Source: JADJPL01 sp964607915 (lineage in GTDB: Bacteria > Bacteroidota > Bacteroidia > Chitinophagales > Saprospiraceae). Taken from it: a stretch of 19,109 bases of DNA. A model generated the notes under the pieces. That model made no database searches. It was not told the origin of the DNA and worked only from the letters and a program-made list of their open reading frames with translations. Numbering within the stretch: the first letter of the stretch is position 1; each line of letters begins with the position of its first letter. The position numbers and the translations under genes are program-made. Positions 14,519-19,109 of this stretch are shown piece by piece. The stretch is taken from positions 1-19,109 of the forward strand of contig CAZSMU010000072.1 of the NCBI GenBank assembly GCA_964607915.1, given 5' to 3'.

Positions 14519-15847
14519 ATGAAAGATGCAACTGCCAAAAATTCGGAAATCGTTGCTGCATTGGACATCGGCACGACCAAAGTGTGTGCTATCGCCGGAC
14601 GCATGAACGAGTACGGCAAACTCGAAATCCTCGGAGTAGGTAAGGTCGCCTCGGAAGGTGTGCTGCGCGGCGTAGTATCCAATATCGAAAAGACGGTCAA
14701 TGCGATTGCCGAGGCCCGTGAAATTGCCCAGCGCAGCCTGAGCAGTCCGTTTTCGCAGGTACATGTAGGCATTGCAGGGCAACATATCAAAAGCCTGCAA
14801 CACCGGGGCCTGCTGGTACGCCACAACGACCATGTCGAGATCGGGGCGAACGACATTGAAAAATTGGTGAACGACATGTACAAGCTCGTGCTGCCGCCAG
14901 GGGATAAAATCCTGCACGTCATCCCACAGGAATACACCGTAGACAACGAGCAGGGCATAACAGACCCCATCGGCATGTCGGGGGTCCGCCTGGAAGCGAA
15001 TTTCCATATCATCACAGGGCAGATTACGGCCTCCAACAATATCCTGCGCTGTGTGGAACGCACCGGCCTGCGCGTGGCCAACATGACCCTGGAACCTATC
15101 GCATCGGCTATGGCCGTATTGAGCCACGAAGAAAAAGAGGCTGGAGTCGCTTTGGTGGACATCGGAGGCGGGACTACCGATATCACGATTTTCCAGGATG
15201 GTATCGTTCGACACACCGCCGTGATTCCTTTTGGGGGCAATGTCGTGACCAGAGATATCAAAGACGGCTGCACGATTATGATTCACCAAGCGGAAAAGCT
15301 CAAGGTCCGCTTTGGCTCTGCGCTTGCCGACGAGGTGTTCGACAACCGTATCGTGACGATTCCGGGGGTGCGCGGACGCGACCACAAAGAGGTCTCCGAG
15401 AAAAACCTGGCGCGCATTATCCAGGCGCGCATGGAAGAAATCCTGGACTACGTAGTCTGGGAAATCCGCCGCTCCGGATACGAACGCAAGCTCATCGCCG
15501 GAATCGTGCTGACCGGGGGCGGTGCGCTGCTGCGCAACCTCGAAAAGCTGACGGAGCTTCATACCGGCATGTCGGCACGTATCGGGTCGCCCGTGGAGCA
15601 GTTGGCACACGGATACAGCGAACAGTTGAGTAGCCCTGTTTTCTCGACGGCCATCGGCTTATTGCTCAAAGGTTTTGAAGACCGCCGGCGCGGCCGGGTC
15701 TTCGAAACGACGCAACAGCAGGCGGCAACAGACAGCGAAGATGTGGAAACCGGCCAGGAAGAAGGCCAGGGGCCCTGGTACCAGAATCTGTTCAAGATGA
15801 CCCGGGAATGGTTCGATACGGATGCCGACACCGACACCAAATTTTGA
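14519..15847 (+). CDS. ftsA: FtsA, actin-like membrane anchor of FtsZ
   Basis: A 442-residue actin-fold protein that tethers FtsZ to the membrane and signals to the FtsW-FtsI synthase. The phosphate-1 motif is at D16-T20 (LDIGTTKVCA). The phosphate-2 motif begins at D214 (VDIGGGTTDITIF), and the adenosine motif LTGGGALLRNL comes later. The FtsA-specific 1C (SHS2) domain is inserted between the first two, with HVGIAGQHIKS. A poorly conserved acidic linker ends in an amphipathic helix (WYQNLFKMTREWF), the expected membrane-targeting sequence. I chose ATG 14519. A TTG at 14495 would add eight residues, and the family N-terminus does not need them. ftsZ follows after 74 nt. Confidence 0.95.
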   Translation: MKDATAKNSEIVAALDIGTTKVCAIAGRMNEYGKLEILGVGKVASEGVLRGVVSNIEKTVNAIAEAREIAQRSLSSPFSQVHVGIAGQHIKSLQHRGLLVRHNDHVEIGANDIEKLVNDMYKLVLPPGDKILHVIPQEYTVDNEQGITDPIGMSGVRLEANFHIITGQITASNNILRCVERTGLRVANMTLEPIASAMAVLSHEEKEAGVALVDIGGGTTDITIFQDGIVRHTAVIPFGGNVVTRDIKDGCTIMIHQAEKLKVRFGSALADEVFDNRIVTIPGVRGRDHKEVSEKNLARIIQARMEEILDYVVWEIRRSGYERKLIAGIVLTGGGALLRNLEKLTELHTGMSARIGSPVEQLAHGYSEQLSSPVFSTAIGLLLKGFEDRRRGRVFETTQQQAATDSEDVETGQEEGQGPWYQNLFKMTREWFDTDADTDTKF

Positions 15848-15869
15848 TAGCGACGCAACTTTTAACTCC

Positions 15870-15905
15870 CAGGCGCAGGGAAGGAAGGGAAACCCAAAAC
15901 GCCTG
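15870..15905 (+). other. Weak inverted repeat in the ftsA-ftsZ gap
   Basis: CAGGCG (15870-15875) and CGCCTG (15900-15905) are complementary around 24 nt that contain a purine-rich stretch and GGGAAACCC. It lies 16 nt before the ftsZ ATG and could structure the ftsZ leader. Six pairs with a large loop is weak, and no promoter was seen in this 74-nt gap. Confidence 0.25.
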
Positions 15906-15921
15906 AATAAAATCCAAGGCT

Positions 15922-17388
15922 ATGTTATTCGATTTGCCAAAAGAAGATAGCCCGATCATCAAGGTGATCGGAGTAGGCGGGGGCGGAAGCAATGCCGTGA
16001 CCCACATGTACAAACAAGGTATCGTAGGCGTTGATTTTGCCATCTGCAATACCGATGCCCAGGCTATGGAAAACAGCGCTGTGCCTACTAAAATCCAGCT
16101 CGGCCCCTTCCTGACGGAAGGACGTGGCGCAGGATCCAAACCAGACGTCGGCAAGAAAGCCTGCGAAGAATCCATCGAGGACGTGCGCCGATACCTGGAA
16201 AATAACTGCAAAATGCTGTTCGTCACCGCCGGCATGGGCGGTGGTACTGGCACTGGCGCTGCACCCATCATCGCCAAAGTAGCCCGCGAACTGGGGATAC
16301 TCACGGTCGCCATCGTCACCCTGCCCTTCTCCTTCGAAGGGCGCAAGCGAATCTCGCAGGGTATGGACGGCCTGTCGGAACTGCGCCGGAACGTGGATAC
16401 CATCATCATCGTATCCAACGATAAGCTGCGGCAGATTTACGGCAACCTCTCCGTGTCGGAGGCGTTTGCTCAGGCAGACAATATCCTGACCACCGCCGCT
16501 AAAGGCATCGCGGAAATCATCACCATCCCCGGCTATGTCAACGTGGATTTCGAGGATGTCAATACCGTCATGCGCGATAGCGGCGTGGCCATCATGGGGA
16601 CTGCCTCGGCAGAGGGATCCGACCGCGCCCGCTGCGCCGTGGACGAGGCGCTGCACTCCCCACTGCTCGAAGACAACGATATCAAAGGGGCTAGGCATAT
16701 CCTGCTCAACATCACCTCTGGCCGCAAAGAGGTGACCATGGACGAAATCTTCGAAATCACCGAATTCGTACAGGAAGAGGCCGGCTTCGGCACCGACCTG
16801 ATCTGGGGCAACTGCTACGATGAACGCCTGGGCGACAAGCTGAGTGTCACCATTATCGCCACCGGGTTTGAACATCGCTCCCACGAAGCAAAAAAAACAC
16901 CTGGCTCCGATAAAATCGTCGTACCCCTGGACGAAGAGCCGGATACCCGCCCTGCCGGCGGGAATACCCGCAAATCCCCGCTGTCCGAAATCGGGTTCGA
17001 AGAGTTGGACTACCGCAATTCCCGCACCATAGAATTCGACGCGTTTCGACCCTCCCACGACAGGACCGCACCCCCTCGCCGCGAAGAGCCTTTTATACAG
17101 CCGGGAAAAGAAGATAAACCCAGCCCGGAAGAGGAACGCCGCAGACGATTGGAGCGCGAACACCAGCAAAAACGCCGCGAGCTGCTCAACGCCCAGGGAC
17201 CGCCCAAGCTGAGCAACCCGCAAACTATCCTGGACCTGGAAACCGAACCGGCTTACCTGCGCCGCGGTGTCCCCCTGGACGACGTACCCTCCGCCTCCGA
17301 AACCACCTCCTCCAGATGGACCATCAGTGATGAGGACGAACCGGAAATCAGCGCAGGGAATCCCTTTCTGCACGATAATGTGGACTGA
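15922..17388 (+). CDS. ftsZ: FtsZ, tubulin-like division GTPase
   Basis: A 488-residue FtsZ, longer than the roughly 380 of E. coli. It polymerises with GTP into the cytoplasmic Z-ring. The GTPase domain has GVGGGGSN at 17-24 and the tubulin signature GGGTGTG at 106-112 (within GMGGGTGTGAAP). The T7-loop region has NVDFEDV. After about residue 320 a long charged, Pro-rich linker runs to PAYLRRGV at 443-450, which matches the FtsA-binding C-terminal peptide. Instead of ending there, the protein continues 38 residues to NPFLHDNVD, an ending I recall from other Bacteroidota FtsZ proteins. It is the last gene of the operon, and a hairpin overlaps its stop codon. Confidence 0.97.
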   Translation: MLFDLPKEDSPIIKVIGVGGGGSNAVTHMYKQGIVGVDFAICNTDAQAMENSAVPTKIQLGPFLTEGRGAGSKPDVGKKACEESIEDVRRYLENNCKMLFVTAGMGGGTGTGAAPIIAKVARELGILTVAIVTLPFSFEGRKRISQGMDGLSELRRNVDTIIIVSNDKLRQIYGNLSVSEAFAQADNILTTAAKGIAEIITIPGYVNVDFEDVNTVMRDSGVAIMGTASAEGSDRARCAVDEALHSPLLEDNDIKGARHILLNITSGRKEVTMDEIFEITEFVQEEAGFGTDLIWGNCYDERLGDKLSVTIIATGFEHRSHEAKKTPGSDKIVVPLDEEPDTRPAGGNTRKSPLSEIGFEELDYRNSRTIEFDAFRPSHDRTAPPRREEPFIQPGKEDKPSPEEERRRRLEREHQQKRRELLNAQGPPKLSNPQTILDLETEPAYLRRGVPLDDVPSASETTSSRWTISDEDEPEISAGNPFLHDNVD

Positions 17389-17416
17389 GCCCATACTCTT
17401 TTGGGCTCAAGGTCCA
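17381..17416 (+). terminator. Long hairpin overlapping the ftsZ stop codon
   Basis: TGAGCCCA (17386-17393) pairs perfectly with TGGGCTCA (17402-17409) around an 8-nt loop. After a 2-nt bulge, TGGAC (17381-17385) pairs with GTCCA (17412-17416), giving 13 pairs. The left arm includes the stop codon. No T-run follows at once, so it may protect the 3' end or work together with the T-rich hairpin 24 nt further on. Confidence 0.55.
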
Positions 17417-17439
17417 ATTTGACAAAATAATGTACGTTA

Positions 17440-17478
17440 AAATGCTTTTTTTGGAACTTTTTTTAAAAAAAAGCATTT
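17440..17478. terminator. AT-rich 13-bp hairpin after ftsZ
   Basis: AAATGC plus seven T (17440-17452) pairs perfectly with seven A plus GCATTT (17466-17478) around a 13-nt loop containing seven more T. It is symmetric in composition, so it could end transcripts from either side or be the 3' stabiliser of the dcw message. The stem is mostly A-T, so the call is tentative. Confidence 0.4.
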
Positions 17479-17533
17479 AATACCCCAATAGGAATTAGCG
17501 AAAGGATCAAAAACGCCCTTTTGTTTCCACACC

Positions 17534-17550
17534 GGGACTTTTTCAGTCCC
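17534..17550 (+). other. Small hairpin GGGACT/AGTCCC
   Basis: GGGACT (17534-17539) and AGTCCC (17545-17550) are exactly complementary around a TTTTC loop. It stands 2 nt before the nested fold that follows, so both may be parts of one structured RNA. Confidence 0.4.
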
Positions 17551-17552
17551 AT

Positions 17553-17615
17553 AGTGCCGTTAGGCTCCCTCGTGAAGCCTTCGGGCGGAAAGAGCGTCGT
17601 TGGGCCTGTCGCACT
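17553..17615 (+). ncRNA. Candidate structured RNA element, function unknown
   Basis: On the + strand AGTGC (17553-17557) pairs with GCACT (17611-17615). Nested inside, AGGCTC (17562-17567) pairs with GGGCCT (17602-17607) with one G-U. Inside that, GCC-TTCG-GGC (17577-17586) makes a stem closed by a stable TTCG tetraloop. An alternative pairing, AGGCT (17562-17566) with AGCCT (17576-17580), excludes the last two, so two states are possible. It lies upstream of the promoter box of the next gene, so it would belong to a read-through transcript or to a separate small RNA. No known family was recognised. Confidence 0.3.
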
Positions 17616-17641
17616 TTATCAAAAAGTTTAACACTATATTA

Positions 17642-17655
17642 ATGCAGGTCTGCAT
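17642..17655. promoter_or_regulatory. 14-bp dyad ATGCAG-GT-CTGCAT
   Basis: A perfect 6-bp inverted repeat with a 2-nt spacer, 31 nt upstream of the -7 box at 17687. Size and place suit an operator for a dimeric regulator of the 97-codon gene, but no protein can be named. Confidence 0.35.
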
Positions 17656-17686
17656 AAGAAGTGTAAAATAAATGGAGTTTAAGGGT

Positions 17687-17694
17687 TATATTTG
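17687..17694 (+). promoter_or_regulatory. -7 promoter element for the 97-codon gene
   Basis: TATATTTG fits TAnnTTTG exactly. Transcription starting a few bases downstream would leave a leader of about 60 nt before the ATG at 17762. No TTTG -33 element was seen. Confidence 0.5.
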
Positions 17695-17761
17695 CAGCAT
17701 AACCATGAACACATAGTTGTGAAAGCTGCAAAACGCTATCGCTACTAACAAATCAATCCAC

Positions 17762-18055
17762 ATGAACGTTAAAAAAATCAAACTCGGCCTGAGCGTCGAG
17801 CTCATGAACCTGGAAGCCGAAAACCTCCTTCAAGCCGTCAAAGATGCCATGCAGCGCTTCAGCCATGAAGTGGGTAGTTTCATCGGCCTCTCCCTTGTAG
17901 AAGACAGCCGCCTCAGCGCGAGCTACCTGCACCGCGAGTACGCGCTCCGTTACGAGCACGCCACTCTCCGCGTCGAAGTGGCCAACAACCCCTTCACCAA
18001 GGTGCAAAGCATCCAGAATTTCTCCCTCACCGGTACGGATAGGTTGGCCGCCTGA
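17762..18055 (+). CDS. Small protein of unknown function (97 residues)
   Basis: I do not recognise this protein. It has no signal peptide or membrane segment and no Cys or Trp. The N-terminus is basic (MNVKKIK), followed by a probable long amphipathic helix at about residues 12-36 (ELMNLEAENLLQAVKDAMQR). The second half looks like beta strands rich in Arg, Tyr and Val (LHREYALRYEHATLRVEV). Codon use is strongly C- and G-ending, as in the dcw genes and typA, which supports a real, resident gene. It has its own -7 box and is followed 22 nt downstream by a strong terminator, so it is probably a single-gene unit. The long frames on the other strand here are shadows. Confidence 0.7.
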   Translation: MNVKKIKLGLSVELMNLEAENLLQAVKDAMQRFSHEVGSFIGLSLVEDSRLSASYLHREYALRYEHATLRVEVANNPFTKVQSIQNFSLTGTDRLAA

Positions 18056-18077
18056 CAGCGGTTCCCCGAACCCGTCG

Positions 18078-18118
18078 AATGCCCCGATGGCGCGCTCTAC
18101 GCACCATCGGGGCATTTT
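18078..18118 (+). terminator. Strong intrinsic terminator after the 97-codon gene
   Basis: AATGCCCCGATGG (18078-18090) and CCATCGGGGCATT (18104-18116) form 13 perfect pairs around a 13-nt loop. The final T residues extend to 18118. The stem is GC-rich and starts 22 nt after the stop codon, the expected place. Confidence 0.85.
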
Positions 18119-18126
18119 GCGTCTGT

Positions 18127-18171
18127 AAGCGTCGCATTTCGGCGAATATATCCTTCGCCACACGCTTTTTT
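18127..18171 (+). terminator. Second terminator-like hairpin before typA
   Basis: GGCGAA (18141-18146) pairs with TTCGCC (18154-18159). Outside it, AAGCGT (18127-18132) pairs with ACGCTT (18162-18167) across an asymmetric internal loop. A run of six T (18166-18171) follows. It would back up the strong terminator 10 nt upstream and insulate typA. Confidence 0.5.
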
Positions 18172-18194
18172 GAACCCTTGGAAAAAGAAAGTAA
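18165..18194. repeat. Second copy of the T-run/A-run hairpin with GAAAGTAA flank
   Basis: CTTTTT (18165-18170) can pair with AAAAAG (18182-18187), followed by AAAGTAA. AAAAAGAAAGTAA (18182-18194) is identical to 1703-1715. The loop differs between the two copies. Both lie downstream of a terminator in an intergenic region. Confidence 0.4.
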
Positions 18195-18225
18195 ATAATG
18201 AAAGAATGGGTAGCAATAATAGTTG

Positions 18226-18233
18226 TACCTTTG
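18226..18233 (+). promoter_or_regulatory. -7 promoter element for typA
   Basis: TACCTTTG fits the Bacteroidota TAnnTTTG consensus. It lies 22 nt before the typA ATG, so the leader would be only about 15 nt. No TTTG -33 element was seen. Confidence 0.55.
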
Positions 18234-18255
18234 CAGCCGAATTCAAAAAAGCCAC

Positions 18256-19109
18256 ATGCACCTGCGAAACATTGCAATTATTGCGCACGTTGACCACGGA
18301 AAAACGACCCTGGTGGACAAAATGATCATGGCCGGACGTCTGTTCAAGGACCATGAGAACCCCGGTGAACTGATCATGGACAGCAACGACCTCGAACGGG
18401 AACGGGGAATCACCATCCTCGCCAAAAACGTGTCCATCCGGTACAAAGACTACAAAATCAACATCATTGATACCCCCGGCCACAGCGACTTCGGCGGCGA
18501 AGTCGAACGGGTGCTCAACATGGCCGACGGGGTCCTCCTGCTCGTGGATGCCTTCGAAGGCCCCATGCCCCAAACCCGCTTCGTACTGCAAAAAGCCCTG
18601 GAGCTGGGCCTCAAACCCATCGTTGTCATCAACAAGGTGGACAAGGAAAACTGTACGCCCGACGAAGTCCATGAAGCGGTTTTCGACCTGATGATCAACC
18701 TCGATGCCTCGGAAGAACAATTGGACTTCCCAACGCTGTACGGCTCCGGAAAAAATGGCTGGATGAGCACCGACTGGAGAGTGCGCACCCAGGACATCAC
18801 CCCGCTACTCGACGCCATCATCGAACACGTGCCGGCACCTGCAGTAGAGGAGGGCAACCTCCAAATGCTGGTGACGTCCCTGGATTATTCCAATTACATC
18901 GGCCGTATCGCCGTCGGCCGCGTCAATCGCGGCTCGTTGAAGGACGGGCAGATGGTATCCCTGTGTAAAAAGGACGGTTCTATACAGAAGTACCGCCTGC
19001 GCGGCCTCTACGTCTTCGATGGTTTTGAAAAGGCAAAAGTGGAAGAAGTGCACGCCGGCGAAATCTGCGCCGTAGTCGGCCTGGAAGGCTTCGAAATCGG
19101 CGATACGGT
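18256..19109 (+). CDS. typA: TypA/BipA translational GTPase (N-terminal part, cut by window end)
   Basis: The frame is open from ATG 18256 to the window edge, 284 complete codons of a family that usually has about 600. TypA/BipA is a ribosome-binding GTPase related to EF-G and LepA, with roles in 50S subunit assembly and stress or cold adaptation. The G motifs are all visible: G1 AHVDHGKT at residues 10-17, switch region ERERGIT at 47-53, G3 DTPGH at 72-76 and G4 NKVD at 126-129. A stretch typical of TypA (GSGKNGW) and the start of the beta-barrel domain 2 (SLDYSNYIGRIAVGRV) follow. The ATG is set by the family start (RNIAIIAHVDHGK almost at the N-terminus) and the promoter box just upstream. 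It is insulated from the left by two terminators. Confidence 0.95.
   Translation, partial: MHLRNIAIIAHVDHGKTTLVDKMIMAGRLFKDHENPGELIMDSNDLERERGITILAKNVSIRYKDYKINIIDTPGHSDFGGEVERVLNMADGVLLLVDAFEGPMPQTRFVLQKALELGLKPIVVINKVDKENCTPDEVHEAVFDLMINLDASEEQLDFPTLYGSGKNGWMSTDWRVRTQDITPLLDAIIEHVPAPAVEEGNLQMLVTSLDYSNYIGRIAVGRVNRGSLKDGQMVSLCKKDGSIQKYRLRGLYVFDGFEKAKVEEVHAGEICAVVGLEGFEIGDT

Larger units (their letters stand above)
17389..17761. other. 373-nt non-coding stretch between ftsZ and the 97-codon gene
   Basis: No credible gene is present. From left to right it holds the 3' parts of the ftsZ hairpin, the AT-rich hairpin, a small hairpin (17534-17550), a nested fold (17553-17615), a 14-bp dyad (17642-17655) and a -7 promoter box (17687-17694). 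About 60 nt of leader precede the next start codon. No tRNA or known RNA signature was recognised. Confidence 0.6.

Noticed and set aside
15925..17394. Minus-strand open frame of 489 codons covering almost all of ftsZ
   Set aside because: It mirrors ftsZ codon for codon and its product shows no motif. High G+C at third positions removes stop codons on the opposite strand. FtsZ is certain, so this is a shadow.
17419..17443. TTGACA followed by TAAAAT, resembling a sigma-70 promoter
   Set aside because: The spacing is only 13 bp, the second element lies in a hairpin arm, and Bacteroidota primary sigma factors use TTTG/TAnnTTTG instead.
18097..18720. Minus-strand open frame of 207 codons opposite typA and its upstream region
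   Set aside because: It crosses the terminator-like hairpins and the typA promoter, and lies opposite the conserved GTPase motifs.

Overview
The window carries the division and cell wall (dcw) cluster of a member of the Bacteroidota, with a HipBA toxin-antitoxin pair on its left and the start of typA/bipA on its right. Four lines of evidence point to the phylum. The gene order is mraZ-rsmH-ftsL-ftsI-murE-mraY-murD-ftsW-murG-murC-ftsQ-ftsA-ftsZ, with no murF, murB or ddl. FtsI has a C-terminal PASTA domain and FtsZ a long two-part tail. Almost no start codon has a Shine-Dalgarno sequence. Four intergenic regions carry the phylum's TAnnTTTG -7 promoter element just upstream of a gene. The fairly high G+C of the cluster fits a Saprospiria-like lineage, but that is a guess. 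MurE has the DNPR signature, so the peptidoglycan should be of the meso-diaminopimelate type.

Layout. Positions 64-114 hold a perfect 16-bp inverted repeat that overlaps a -7 box, probably the HipB operator. hipB and hipA follow, overlapping, on + and visibly lower in G+C than the cluster. The gap at 1631-2076 holds a probable terminator, a T/A-rich hairpin, a 12-bp inverted repeat, and a 10-bp-period array (2007-2036) that looks like MraZ boxes ahead of the mraZ promoter. From 2077 to 17388 thirteen genes run on + with overlaps or gaps of at most 74 nt and no convincing internal terminator, so they read as one operon. A hairpin overlaps the ftsZ stop codon. It is followed by a 373-nt non-coding stretch with several inverted repeats and a -7 box, then a 97-codon gene of unknown function with its own terminator(s). 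typA starts at 18256 and runs off the window.

How the genes fit together. MurC, MurD and MurE add L-Ala, D-Glu and (by motif) meso-DAP to UDP-MurNAc. MraY and MurG build lipid I and lipid II at the inner membrane. FtsW (SEDS glycosyltransferase) and FtsI (transpeptidase) polymerise and cross-link septal wall, held by FtsL and FtsQ and organised by FtsA-anchored FtsZ filaments. RsmH methylates 16S rRNA and MraZ probably controls the operon promoter. MurF must be encoded elsewhere.

Most genes here are standard. The parts worth a second look are non-coding or peripheral: the hipBA operator/promoter, the MraZ box array, the structured stretch after ftsZ, the orphan 97-codon gene, and a short hairpin-associated repeat that occurs twice. 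I found no convincing wholly new system.
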